NCBI GenBank assembly: GCA_016490735.1 | Contig: JAEMWC010000005.1 | Location: forward strand, 821,001-885,000 | Length of the DNA stretch: 64,000 nt | Direction of reading: 5' to 3' | From: Pachyseris speciosa | Taxonomy: Eukaryota > Cnidaria > Anthozoa > Scleractinia > Pachyseridae | Translations under genes and position numbers: made by a program | Notes under the pieces: model-generated | Told to the model about the DNA's origin: nothing | Databases searched by the model: none | What the model saw: only the letters and a program-made list of their open reading frames with translations | Shown here: one piece after another, positions 1 to 11,926 of the stretch | Layout of the letters: each line of letters opens with the position of its first letter | Numbering within the stretch: the stretch's first letter is position 1

Positions 1-998
1 ATTACCCAATGGGAAGGTAAACAACACGTGCTTTCCCTCCGCTTAGCATCATTGTGTTTGTTTGAGCCGCTTCGGGTTCTCCATAAACAAGAGACTTACA
101 TCTGGTCATGAGCAATTCTTTTGTTCTTTTCGACGTATCCATGGAAATTACGTGGAGGCAATTTCACTTTGGGCAGATCGGTCACGCATAAAAAATTGTT
201 TCCTCGTGGGAAAAAGTACCCTGGGTGCCAGAGGTTATTTTTTTTTTTGCGCTTGAAGGAGGAAATTCACGCGGCGGGCGAAGCCGCAGCAACTAGGCGC
301 GAAGCGCCGAGAGGAAAAACATAACCTCTGGTCGGACGAATGCTGAACCTCATTTCCGTGCAGTTTCGTGTATCAGATATCCAACCAAACCGGTTTTCAT
401 CGGCGGGGATTCATGGTGTCTGGTTGTTATCACTTTTGGCATTTCTGACATCAGATCGTTATGAACAATCGACGCGTGTTGCAGCGAACCGTGAAAACTT
501 ATCGGTATGCTGGAAAATGTTGAGGAAGTTTCATTTTACGCCGCTCATTCGTCGACGATTTTTGCAGGGTTTGTAACACGAGTTAGATAGTTTATGACTA
601 CGGGAAATATTTAATTCCATGGCGAAAATGCAAAGAAGCTAAACGTGTCAGACCGTTGTGGCGCGATTATCAGATGTTTTGGGATTTCCTGTTTGTAACT
701 TTGTAAACAAGATGATGCCTCATCTCGGTTCTGCACGAAATGCAGACGAGAGTTGGAAAAAGTTAGAAAACTTCAATGGAGCCTTGGAAAATTCCAGAAA
801 TCAAGCACACACTTGCTTTGTAGGAATTTTCGCCACCTTTCCTCCTTTCCGCTCTGGACTTGTAAATATTATATTATGCTTTAACACATGTACGTTGTCA
901 ACCAGAACGCTATAATAACCAAGAGAGCAGGCTGCAATACCGCGATCGGCAAGCTCTTGAATGTGTGAGTCAATAAGGGCAGCTAGAGAGTGGGCGGA
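1..998. other. Non-coding flank, nothing recognised
   Basis: No reading frame here looks like a protein family and no splice-consistent gene model could be built. The only structure seen is a short imperfect inverted repeat: CCAGAGGTTAT near 228 and ATAACCTCTGG near 321 bracket a GC-rich stretch, probably a degraded palindromic repeat. Confidence 0.4.
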
Positions 999-1223
999 TC
1001 ACCAAAAAGACATGTAGATCAAAACTAGACAGGAACAAATTGCTGGAACAATTTGAAAGATTAAGGATTTGTCACAACTCGTCGGTAAAACAGCTAAGGC
1101 AACCTTCCGGTTTAGGAACACCAACAACGCTTCTTTTCGCACTGGAAAATTGGACTCCAAAGCGACCTGAACAGCAGTTCGAAATGTAGAAAAGAATTCA
1201 CGATCGTTGAAAGCGGCCGCCAT
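999..1223 (-). pseudogene. Degenerate RecQ-like helicase N-terminal fragment
   Basis: The minus strand reads from MAAAFNDREFF through a segment LAVLPTSCDKSLIFQIVP and then stops. This resembles motif I of RecQ-type DNA helicases, whose usual form is LPTGxGKS followed by hydrophobic residues. The two motif glycines are replaced (TSCDKS), so nucleotide binding should be lost. Only about 74 residues are present and no downstream helicase motifs follow. A second, unrelated copy of the same helicase region lies at 42680-43022 inside a transposon, so this is probably a transposon-borne or transposon-captured remnant rather than a host gene. The assignment rests on the motif pattern only. Confidence 0.5.
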
Positions 1224-2929
1224 AATTATGCGGATATATTTTCTGTCCAAACCGGTTTGTTGGCTGGGAAGCCACGCTTTTCCTAAGCCAATCAGAGTTG
1301 TTGTTTATTTGAAGAACCAATCAGCAGACTAGGACAAATTCTGTCCCAAGGAAATGAGTTTCTTGGCTCGTGTGACCAGGGGCCCGTCTCTCGCGTTCTA
1401 TTTTGGCTTTTTAGGCATTTTTTTTTCAACGGGCCTCTGGAGCCAGGGTAGGGAAAAAGCCATTTACCCAAGGAAAAAATGGCCAGTGTAACCGCTCCTA
1501 TTGTCAATCTCGTTTCCATGGCTGCAGTCCTAGGAAAATTGATAAGCGAATGCAATTCTTCCTTTCAGGTAGTTCGGATAAGAATGAAAAGGAAACAGCA
1601 CTCAGCGAACGGATCCAAATTCTTTGAACTTCATCACAGTTGCATCTAACGTCTAAGAAATTCAGTGCCTTTTCTAACGCTGCAGCAGGCCCTTGATCCT
1701 TTTTCTATAAATTTGTTGCGGGTACAATTTACACAGATTTTCCATATTAGCTAATAGACCTAGTTGCTTGTAACACAGACCGTAGAGTAGGACGAAAAGT
1801 GGAAAAATACGCATCGCAATTAACGAGGCTGCGTCGTGGAAAATACTCATCGGGGGTCGAGACATAGTTGAGATGAAGTAAAACTAACTACTTCCGCTCG
1901 TTCGTCTATGCAGAATACTTCTGGACAACCCGGAGAAGAAATTAGTTTTGCTTTCAAGTCACTATGGAAGAAATTGAAAATAACAAAGTCCTCGTCAATC
2001 ATTTTGCTGATTTTAATCCATTTCATCATTTTCGTAAACATCCAAAGATACTAAGCTTTAGTTTCAGATGCTTGACCGTAAATCTCAACCAACTTGAAGC
2101 CTCTTTTTCGTACGAAATCAGTTGATATTTTACCTGGCCTAGAAAATATTTTTAGCAGTGATCGTTTGGTTTTATCATTTGTCTAACGATATCGTCACTT
2201 TGATGTGGGTCGCCATTTTTCGCCGGACCGCCTACGCCTGGTGTGGGCGTCGGGCGACGGTGTCAACAGCCACCGTGTTCTGTTTTACACGGTACTGTGA
2301 GCTACACGACACCATCTCCCGATGAGGAACAGCTATAAGCGGTCGAGACGTCGTGATCCACATCATATGGTGGCTCCATCGTAAGACAGACGCTAAAAGG
2401 CCACGATGAATAACATCTTTCACGACATTTTTGTCAAATCTGCATTTGGTACCAGTTCAGAAGTTCGCACCTGCCACTTTGTTGCAAAAGCAATAAAGAC
2501 TTTAACGTTTAGCTTTCGAATTAAATCAAGATTGGATCCCTATTCATGAAAATTGGGCACGCAAAATAATTAAGCAAGTTATCCGGGACCTTCGAGAAGC
2601 GCGCCGCAATTGTCGGGGGAGGGGGGTTCCTTTGACGCCAGTATACCTTTTAGCACAAATGATAAGTAATATAGCCCCTCAAGTAACATAGGCAACAGCT
2701 ACTCTCTTTTCAGACAACAATGGATTTTGAAATTGTCATTTGCCGTGTTAGCTGAACTTCCGTGGAAGAAATAGGACAAAATTCTGACATACTGGGCCAG
2801 ACCAGATGGGATCGTGTAACACGTGGAACGGCCAAAACGTATTTCTAATTAAAGGCCAGAAGACAAAACACACATCACCTGTCAAGGCCTCTCCCCCTTT
2901 TTACAACGCATGTACTTTATCAGGTGTCA
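1224..2929. other. Intergenic, no supported gene
   Basis: Both strands contain only short unconvincing reading frames. CCAAT-like ATTGG/CCAAT sequences occur around 1290-1325. They would lie upstream of the minus-strand helicase fragment and could be the remains of its promoter, but nothing firm can be said. The GC-rich stretch near 2220-2400 has no recognisable product. Confidence 0.35.
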
Positions 2930-3352
2930 CATACACACTCTTTTTTTTTATAAGAATATTGTTTTGCCGGCCCATGCTGAATATTCCTATTTTTCTGTCG
3001 ATTTTAGGCTGAAAATATTCTTGTAAAAGTCTTAATTATAGCTTATGACATTTCCGTTTAAGGACGTTTTGCGGTATCCCATTACAAGTTAAGTGTTTGC
3101 TATTTTGTACCGCACAAATACATTACATGTTCCGCTCATCATTGAACATTTGGCTATTGCTAGCTAGTTAAAGTAAAAAGTTAAGTAAAAACATATCATT
3201 AAATGGTATTTACAGATTTTCAACGCACGAAATTATATTCTTTTCCCAATTTCAGCCTCAGATTTATTCTTAAAATATTCTTAAAATCTCGCAAATTTCA
3301 GCCTCGATATTCTTATAAAATATATTCTTATAAAAAAAAAAAAGAGTGTATG
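2930..3352. mobile_element. MITE with T-rich inverted ends
   Basis: The left end (CATACACACTC, a run of T, then ATAAGAATAT) is matched in reverse complement by the right end (ATATTCTTATA, a run of A, then GAGTGTATG), with one small indel. The body is about 420 bases, AT-rich and non-coding. Size and structure fit a miniature inverted-repeat transposable element. No target duplication is clear. Confidence 0.6.
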
Positions 3353-3677
3353 CATCGTTATACAATGTGAGTGACTGCGATTACCCCCCACTCGACCAAA
3401 ATTTCCATACAAAAACAAAATGTTTTTCGACAAATTTCCGAACTCGACTGAGCGGCACAGACTCCACGACATGGAACGACAAGACAAGCTTTTATCTAAA
3501 ATGGGGCACCAGTCCCAACTCTTTAGATCCACCCGCAGAACTCGTTAGTCTCGCACCATTGCACCTGTGACATTGCTTAATGACATAATTATTTCATGCC
3601 AACAGCGTTCTGTGAGTCTTAAATTGTGATCCAAACTAGGCGACATACAAATCACTCATCCCGAAGCAGTTGAAACC

Positions 3678-6600
3678 ATGGAGTTCAAGCCAGTTTTCTT
3701 TCTTCTCGTCCTGTCCACTTTGCTCTTTGTCGGTCATTCACGGCCCAGTTTTGAAGAGGTAAGGTCACCACCAATGAAATATTTTTCAAATTACAACAAA
3801 CAAATATTATCATTTTTTGCTGAGAACAATAATGTCCACTGTGTGGGATTCCATCATATTCGAGCGATGTTTATAAAACATATCCCACAAATAACCTGAG
3901 TGTTATGAAAAATATTGGCGCACTAAATTATCCGGGTTACAATACTCACGGTCACGAATATGTTACATTGGTTTCGTCCGTAATGAAACTGTGATTCATT
4001 TCAGAACCTAATTTTGTGAACGCCACGCCTGAATGGACTCCCCAACGAGAATCGTAAGATCGCGACAAAGAAATTCAGAAGAGAGTCCTTCTTATTTCGA
4101 AGAGCTAGAAAGTGTACGTTTTTTGGTCAAATATATGCAACTGTTTCATTTGCCTCTTTCATCAGAAGAAAAGATAGTGCAACTTCATCCAAAGTATCTA
4201 TTTTGTTTCTCAAATAGCTGAAGACAAATTCATAACTCAAGAAATAGACTCATTGCCGGAAAAGCACAAGCCATGCTAAAATATTCTAAGCCGTCGGTGA
4301 ACATTTCGACGGAAGATTTGCAGATCAACACAAAACATCATAGCTCTTCTCTCAGTTGTGTTTATTGGTGGAAAAATTAAACTCATGTCGCCATTCACTC
4401 GTGATTAATTTTTTAGCAAATGCTTTTGTTTTTCAACATTCGTTTCACTTCCCTACCGACCTAGCACCAGTTCCCTTAAAAAAGCAATTGCCCGGTTTCT
4501 CCACTTATTTTGTAGTAACAGTATTTACAAGCAGGGACAGCCAGCCTTTCTTTGTATTCGTGCTGTTCATCACACACTGATTTTAGCTTGCTCGCAGGTT
4601 TGAAATGGAATGTATTTTAACGTTGGTTCGTAAGTCAGATTTGCTTCTTTAACCGAGCTACAACCTTAGATAACCATTCTGTGCAAATTTAACCGTAACC
4701 CCTAAGTGCACTTTGTGGTCAAAAACCCATAACAGTTAATGATGACCTTATTGAAAACATGACAAGAAAACTGCTTGAAGTTGAGATTTCATCAATTTTT
4801 CACAGCTTACCTGCGATGTGTTATACAGCACGAATGAAATTTTCCATGAAACCATGACTGACGTTAATTTATCCTAAATCGCTTAAAATTTCGATGCTAA
4901 ATACAGGGAGAAACTGTCTTTGAGCTAAAGCGAAAGCCAGCCTTAGCTCTCCTCAAAACATCATCGATTAATCTTAATCGCCATCCATTCCAATCTAGTT
5001 TCATTGTCTCTCAAGTTATTCATGCAATAAGGAGAGCTACTAACAATTGTGCAAGGTGGGAGGGGGGAGTTAAACTAAAACTTTCCTGTTTCCGAATGTA
5101 CGAAGAAACAATGTGAAAATTCTGTTTTCGGCGCGGGAATGGTCTATACGATTGTAAAGAAAACAAAAGGAGTAGGTCCAACTTTGATGGCAGAGAGTCA
5201 TAGGTTGGAAATCATCAAAAATTTTCGGTGACTGAAATGGTCCTTGTCTGGTTTTAAAAGGCCCACTGAGTTGATTAAAACGTTTTGACCGTACTCCTTT
5301 TGACCGCCATGATTTTCTCATCAGGATGAACGCGAGAAGCGTCAAGAAGAGAAACCAGCAGAAGGAGAGGCAGCCGCCGAAGCAGGTAACTCATCCATTC
5401 TCTCATTCCGTTCGTTCGTTCGTTCGTTGGTTTATTAGTTGACAACCGTGATAATGGTAACGACAATGATGACGATGATGATGATGGAGATGTTGATGGT
5501 GATGAGGGTGAGAGTGAGGGTGAGGATGATGATGGTGGTGGTGATGGTGATTTTGGTCATGATGCGGTGACGGTGACCGTGACGGTGATGATAATGGTGA
5601 TCACTTTCTCGTAAGCAACGGTAAAACACCCTGAGACGTTTGTGATTTCCGCTTCAGCCTAGTCTCCTACGCAGCCGTTCTTTGTCTCATCACGCAACGC
5701 TCCTCGCCACTAAGCGTTGCGTGACGAGACAAAGAACGGCTGCGTAGGAGACTAGCTGCAGCCTTATTCAGTAACGGTTGCGACGATGAAGGTGACGATA
5801 ACGCTTATGATGACGAAATATCGAGGGACCGCATCCAGGATGAATCATAGGAAAATTTAAAACGTTTTCTTGCTAAGAACATGTCTTCAAAATATTTTCC
5901 CCATCGTGAGATCAATCTTGCTTCTTCGTCATGGTGTTTCTTCCCTTATCTTATATCTGGTGAGATATCCCTCTACAGCGTACCGTTCCATGCATATTTT
6001 AAATGCAGAGAATACACTATTTTGCCATATAGGAGCTGAAGGAGAAGCGAGCGCTAGCGGTGCTGCGGAACCCACAACTGCCCCGCCTGCTGGGGGTGCT
6101 ACTACTCCTACTACTGCCCCTGCTGGAGGTGCACCCCCACCCGCTGGTGGACCACCCCCACCCGCTGGTGGACCTCCCCCAGCCGGTGGTGCCCCTGCTA
6201 ATCCCATTGTCGCTGCCGTTGTAAGTATTTTTTTGTTATTATTCCTGTATTCTAATATCCCTTAAAAGTATGGTTAAGCGTGATCGTTCGGTTGGTCGTG
6301 CGGTGCTGAGACGGACTGTTCCAAGTAACGCCAGAGAGGTTTTAAAAGCGAATACGACGGCAACGGCTAACGAAACATCGTTTCGACTATTAAAACTGCT
6401 TCGTGATTAATTTAATTCGTTCAAATTGTACAGTGTGGACGAGACCATTTTAAGGTGTGTTCAGTGACCTGGGGCCCGTTTCTCGAAGCTCCCCGTAATT
6501 ACCGGGCCCTTTAAGCTTGTTTGTTTTCCATTCCAGATGGGTGTTTCAAAAGTTTTGAAAATTATACAGTAAAGTTATCGGCTAAAGAAACAAAATGGAC

Positions 6601-8475
6601 TTCATTAGAGGTCAGAATACACCCTACTTTTCCTGAGATTTTGATTTCAAAATATTGTTTCGGGCCCAATAAAGTTACCGGGACTTTCGAGAAACGGGCC
6701 CATGGCCTTTAAGTGGAAGCGAGGCTGGAGGAGACCTTGTTTTGATACAAACCTTTCTGTCTTTCTCACGCAAATGTGAACTAGTTAGCATAAGAACAAC
6801 AGGAAGCAGTGAGTTATGCATCAAAACAAGGACACCACCAGAATCGTTTCCATTCATAGGCCAGGACACTGAGCATGCAATTGTAAAATGGGCTATTCTT
6901 CAAATTGTCTTGTTTTAGTTAATAAGTGAAGAGGGTGTTGAAGTTAAGAAAGACAAAGGAACATTTGCCGCCATGCGTTCATGTCTAAAAAGCATCTTGA
7001 ATTTGCTAATTTCACGATGTTGTTTTGCATAGGACGACCAAAATTCAAAACGCTCGTGCAGAATGATTGTTGCTTAAACCGAGTGGAAGTCATCATCAGG
7101 GTCAGTAGTTAGCATCAAGTCTACGCCTTTGTACTTCACGGGTCAACAGAATCGCGGAGTTATTAGTCGGTGATGTATCGGTTCAACCGAGGTGTTACTG
7201 ATTGCCTTCTAGTGATTGATGCGTTACTCAAAGGTCCTTCGGTCAGTTAATATTGTCAGTGAATTGGTCGATGCACGTCTATTTCTCAGTACTCTGCTGC
7301 GATAGTCTGTACTTTATAGGTAAAGGATTTAGCAAAGCGCTCGTCGATTCTGGTCGATTCTTCGATTTCTTTGGAAATGGTGTTTAGTCGGTAGTGTTGT
7401 TGTCGACATCACCATTTGTCATGAATAGTTTCTCTTCAGACAGTCACTTTTGTTTCAAATTTCTGAGCCCTTTCACTGATATAAGTGACCTGATAGTCGC
7501 ATCATTTGATCTTAATCAACGGATGACTTCAGACGAAACTGACCTGAATTAGGTTAATGCGCTATGCCATCCTACCCACAATGAACAACTAATCAACTTG
7601 ATTCTGAAGATGACTTTCACTCTGGTTGTCGAAACGTCAGTCATCTCAGGACAACCTTAAATCGCTAACAAGTTGCCAAGTTATTGCTCATACCTTAGTA
7701 ACCTCAGTACCTTAGTAATGAACTTCCACAAATGAGCTCACCATGTTTGTTCAATCGAAAGGGCTTTCAATGTTTTCGATTTGCAACCATGGTTAGCAAG
7801 TCATGTGACCATAACCGGAAAAAGCCTCCATTTAAGTTATGACGTCATCAGCAATATCTTGTGTAGCATTTCTTTTCAGATTTGCGTGAACAATAATTAG
7901 TCATGCCATATAGTAAAGAAGATGGGATATCTCCGTTCCTTAAAAATAGAACTTTTGCTCCTGTCCTATTTACAGGTTCTTAGAACACTTCAGTTTGCAA
8001 GGACATTGAATTGTTGCACTCCACTCGCGGAATATGCTGGTCTGGCTTGCTAGTCTTTTAGAACTAGAAAACAAAAGTCTCCTTTGAGATGGTTAACGCG
8101 AGTTTTTTCTTTGTTTTCGTCTCTAAACAGAATACAGCATGCGCTGACTTCCAGGCATGTGCTGCCCAAGGAGATCCTGCCATGTGTCTTCAACAGATGC
8201 TGACCGCCTTGTCAGCAGCAGCAGGTGGTGCAGCAGGTGGAGGAGCAGCAACAACCCCCTGTCAAGGAGGAGCCGTTTCCCCCATGCCAATGCCTATGCC
8301 AATGCCTATGCCCATGCCAATGCCTCAGCCAATGCCGTACCCCGAGCAAGTCATCGTGGGTCCGTCATCATGTGGCGGAACATACCCGTGCCGCGACAAA
8401 GGATCAAAGAAAAAGGGCAAGAAACACCACGATAAGAATGAGAAGAAACATCACAACGGCCACAAGAAAGATTAG
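3678..8475 (+). CDS. Secreted Pro/Gly-, Met-Pro- and Lys/His-rich protein (4 exons)
   Basis: Coding exons are 3678-3758, 5325-5385, 6033-6220 and 8131-8475, with GT-AG introns and phases 0, 1 and 0. They join into 224 residues. Residues 1-21 form a signal peptide (MEFKPVFFLLVLSTLLFVGH). A short acidic stretch follows, ending in REKR, a furin-type site that may release a propeptide. Exon 3 is Ala/Pro/Gly-rich with repeated PPPAGG units. Exon 4 holds six cysteines, an Ala/Gly patch, the run MPMPMPMPMPMPMP, then a tail rich in Lys and His ending in HKKD. I recognise no family. The layout of signal, dibasic propeptide, low-complexity Pro-rich body and cysteines recalls cnidarian capsule-wall or matrix proteins, but the minicollagen cysteine pattern and Gly-X-Y repeats are absent. 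The tail could bind metal or acidic polymers. The exon structure is strong; the function is unknown. Confidence 0.75.
3759..5324. other. Intron 1 of the secreted-protein gene
   Basis: AT-rich intron between the signal-peptide exon and the small acidic exon, with GTAAGG donor and TCATCAG acceptor. No repeat or RNA gene was recognised in it. Confidence 0.5.
5436..5600. repeat. GAT/GGT microsatellite
   Basis: Imperfect trinucleotide tract dominated by GAT, GGT and GAG units in intron 2 of the secreted-protein gene. Reading frames across it on either strand are simple-repeat artefacts. Confidence 0.8.
5660..5754. repeat. Long palindrome, 42-bp arms
   Basis: Arms at 5660-5701 and 5713-5754 are reverse complements with one mismatch and an 11-base loop. 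The outer end is TAGTCTCCTACGCAGC and its complement. RNA from this intron would form a strong hairpin. It resembles, at its ends, the inverted repeat at 18388-18492, so it is probably a small foldback element. Confidence 0.75.
6472..6702. mobile_element. MITE with GGGCCCGTTTCTCGA ends
   Basis: The left end GGGCCCGTTTCTCGAAGC and the right end, which reads GGGCCCGTTTCTCGAAAG in reverse complement, are imperfect inverted repeats of about 40 bases. Both have a second GGGCCC near their inner edge. The body is about 230 bases and non-coding. It lies in intron 3 of the secreted-protein gene. Confidence 0.75.
6725..6895. repeat. Dispersed repeat, second copy at 52830
   Basis: Segments such as TTAGCATAAGAACAAC, ATCAAAACAAGG and the stretch around CCAGGACACTGAG recur in the same order near 52830-52950 inside an ANAPC1 intron (TTAGCATAAGAACAAC, TATCAAAACAAGG, CCAGGTCACTGAG). 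The two copies share no coding sequence. The class is unknown. Confidence 0.6.
6900..8130. other. Rest of intron 3, possible old repeat
   Basis: No gene. The stretch around 7590-7660, containing GGTTGTCGAAACGTCAGTC, looks like repeat-derived sequence but I cannot name the family. The intron ends in the acceptor TCTAAACAG at 8130. Confidence 0.3.
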
Positions 8476-11400
8476 AATGATCTCATAAGATCCCACGAGA
8501 TTGTCTTTCCGTTTTATTCAGTGTAGGTGGGGAGTTTTAGGGGAAACTCGTGGGAGGAACACAAGTAAAGGAATAGAGAAACGCCCCCCGGAAGGCGCAA
8601 TTAAACAGGGTTTCTTTTGCGCTGGAATAACGTAAAATTCAGTACCGTTAGTTCTTTTCTCTCTCTAACATTGTGCGTACTTCTGCCACGCATTTCCCCC
8701 CAAAACGCCTCGTCGCGTACATTTAAGTCTTTTTTTGCCCACTATATACGGAATTTCCAGCGGGAAATATGAATATAGACCACTTGAATTGGATCACTCT
8801 CCCACACAAGATATTCACCCTGTATAAAAGTAAGTGCAAAATCTCACAAAAATGATTGTGGCTTTTAAAGCAGAGCCGTATTAAAACTATCAACCAAAGC
8901 AATTGTTTCTCTTTTTGTCATGACCTTTTTACTGGAAGCTTTCAAGCCCTTTAAGAGATTACTTTATACTACGACCTCGTAGGGTTTTAAAACATCATAA
9001 ATTTTTTTATTTTATTTTATTTTATTTTATTTTATTTTATTTTATTATTGAAGTTTGTCGCACAGGACGTGTCCGAGCTTAAATTTACAAGAAAGAATTA
9101 GCTTGTTTGCCAACTATTTTAATAAGCACTAATTGAACAAGCTTTGGCTTAAGCACGGTTCTCATATTGCCCCAAAGTTTCGGCGACATGGTCTCTTGAA
9201 GTACCTGGGATACTGTTTCGGCATGTAAAAACACCTGACTGCAGAAGGGATCCCCGGTCTTTACCGCCGATGTGCCGGTGAAGTTGAAAGTTAGTAGATG
9301 GACACTAAAACAGTTCCCCACCTATTGGAATGCCCCTTTAGGGGTGTCAAGTGTCAGGTGGTGTTTCAAAACATTTTATTACATTTCGATCCCTTCTTTA
9401 TACTCCTTAAAATTTCACTCACGTTCACGTGTACCCTCACCCTAATGACCCAAAATATAGACCCCATGTGGTCTGACCGCCCTCCCGTAAGCGACCAACA
9501 GCCTAGTCAACTGTGTTGTTGACTTGTCGGGGAGTTCGATTGTTTTCATTACCTTAGCCTTGTCGCATACATCTGGGCAGTACCGTCTAAATCGACCTTC
9601 GGAGTACAAGAAATCAAGGGCACCCGAGTTGAATTTATTTGATCATGAATATTGTTAGTCATACGATTTGTGGCCGCCTTCTTAAAAATCATAGGCACAG
9701 CCATGTCAAATGTACATTCAAAGAGCGTTTCAGCATTTTATTGGCAATGCAATACTGTTTGGTTTATGCATGACAGAAGATATTTAAGGTCCTATTTTGA
9801 AAGGGCGAGGATCAAATGAGACACAGTTTTGAGGACACTTACATCGTACCATTGCCATTGAATTCTCGAGTGTTCTTCCAACATCTCGCGTGGTTTATCA
9901 GCCTATAAACCGTAGAAACTTGTGGTCTATTGCTTACATATTTCAGTATCTTCACGGGAAGAAGAGATACTCTGGGAACGAGATTCAAAATATAACCAAA
10001 CAAACAAATCTACGACTCATTCTTAAGTCAGCACTAAGAGAGACTTCAATGATCATGATAGTGTAATTTTATCATAGACATTTTTCGGCCAATTTAGGGT
10101 ACAATATTGAAGATGACAATACTTGGTCATAGAGCCGAGCTATCATTTCACAAGACGGCCTCTAATTTTTCCTTGAGTGAGGTTAAAAAGTAGTCGCTAC
10201 TTCTGTGCCTCAAAACTTGAGCAAAAAAAACGACTGCATTAAGATGGTCTGTTACTTGTCGGAGGGATCTTCCGAATTGGAGAGCGAAAACATTCGGATT
10301 TACCTCGACATTTACCCGACTTATTTTTTGTGAAATATGAGCTCTAAACTAAATATCTATATTTTGCGGTCAATAGTTCCTATAATCCCATTTGAGCAAG
10401 AACCTTCAAGTAAAAATGGTAAGTTTTTACGATAAATATGGCAAAGAGGTTCTTTATATGGCATCTACGAAGATTGATCGAAACGACTTTGGAGACACCG
10501 CTGACCAAACTCCTTCCACATGTGCTCGTTCCCGTCTACTCGACCGCTCGATGAATAGTTTTACTCAATGAAATTCACCTTTTGCCAATTTTTCCCTTCT
10601 CCTTGTGTTTTTTCATTACCAGTAACCACGTGCCCTCTCCGGGGCCTTTACTCAGTACTCAAACCAACCAGCCAAAGACAGTAAACAGTAGTTTGCTTGT
10701 TGTAAAATCCTGTCTCAAAGTGTGTCACAAAAATACAGATCAATATCATCATCAAACTTGGAATAACTAAGTTCCTTGGAGCATACACGAAGCCTCGTCC
10801 GACTCTACCGACACCAGATTAAATAATGGTGTTTTGGAGTGGTTACCATTTTAATACTTCATCGGTTGTCATAACATCTTTCCTTGACAAATTTTCCCTC
10901 CACAATTAGACTGTAAATTGATCCCTTTTCCAACTTACTTTCCCATTGTTTAAAGACCTTCTTTATTACGAAATTCATTTTTAAATCGAAAAATCCCAAA
11001 CGCGGGTTGGTATGAGGTACAATTTGAAGTATGAACTATTTGGACTGCTGAACTGACAACCCGTAAACAATCCTTTACATTATTAAAAAAGGATCTTAAG
11101 GAGACTTCACCTCAGGGTGCCAAAATGTTTTCGCAGAGAAATATGGCGGTGACATCACGACGTAAATTGTTATCTTTTAACTGCCAAGTTGTCCTTTGTG
11201 TTTTTCAAAACAATTTAATCTTTTATCATGCAACGTTGACAACAATTTTTGCATCGGTTAATTATAAACAGAACAGTGAGACTAAAATGGGAGCGAGTTT
11301 TTTAAAGCTGTTTTACGCACTTTTAATTGAAATATTTGATTGAATATATAATTTCTTAAGCTGGTTAAGTCGACTTCAGTAAGCCGTGTGTTTCAATTTA

Positions 11401-11655
11401 ATATATTTCCCACAAAAAGACAAACCATTGTTTATTAATTCTATGTAAGCATCGAGGTATTACCATATATTCTTAAAGTTTGCTTTACACTTTTACTTTA
11501 TGCCAGAATTACCGACTACTTAATTTAGAAATACATTCAGTTTGAGTTTATTTTTCCATGCGTTCTGTTGCGTTTAATTCATATTGTAAAATTTAGCTAG
11601 TACGTCATGCAGATAATTACACGAAATCACCACCCTCCCAAATTTATGCCGTCGC
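8476..11655. other. Intergenic region between the first two genes
   Basis: This holds the 3' flank of the secreted-protein gene and the upstream flank of the polycystin-like gene. A (TTTTA)n microsatellite occupies 9004-9047. I see no canonical AATAAA within the first 500 bases after the stop codon. No reading frame here is convincing. Confidence 0.45.
9004..9047. repeat. (TTTTA)n microsatellite
   Basis: Uninterrupted pentanucleotide tract of about eight to nine units. Confidence 0.9.
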
Positions 11656-11663
11656 TATAAATA
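11656..11663 (+). promoter_or_regulatory. TATA box of the polycystin-like gene
   Basis: TATAAATA followed by GAGGCGC, 264 bases before the ATG at 11927. Position and sequence fit a core promoter with transcription starting near 11685-11695 and a 5' leader of roughly 235 bases. Transcription itself cannot be seen from sequence. Confidence 0.55.
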
Positions 11664-11926
11664 GAGGCGCAATCAGAGGGAGAATTTTGAAGGTAATCTG
11701 TTCCAGATAGGTCTGAAAATTCACAGCCGGTGAAACACAACACAAGAAGAGCCCTGTAATTGAAAGTGGCCCGTTGAGGTTAGGGTGGGTTAATATGGTG
11801 AGAGAAGCATTTCTTTGGAAGTCACAACAAAGGCTTTGGAGAAGTCAATAATTTTCCCGTTCGAAGTTTCTATTATTCATGTAAATCATTCTATTGTCTT
11901 AGTCGCAGACAGAGTAGAGAGTGAAA

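Noticed and set aside
2232..2423. 64-codon minus-strand frame in a GC-rich stretch
   Set aside because: No motif or family resemblance; composition alone keeps it open.
5435..5629. Minus-strand frame rich in Ile and Thr
   Set aside because: Product of the GAT/GGT simple repeat.
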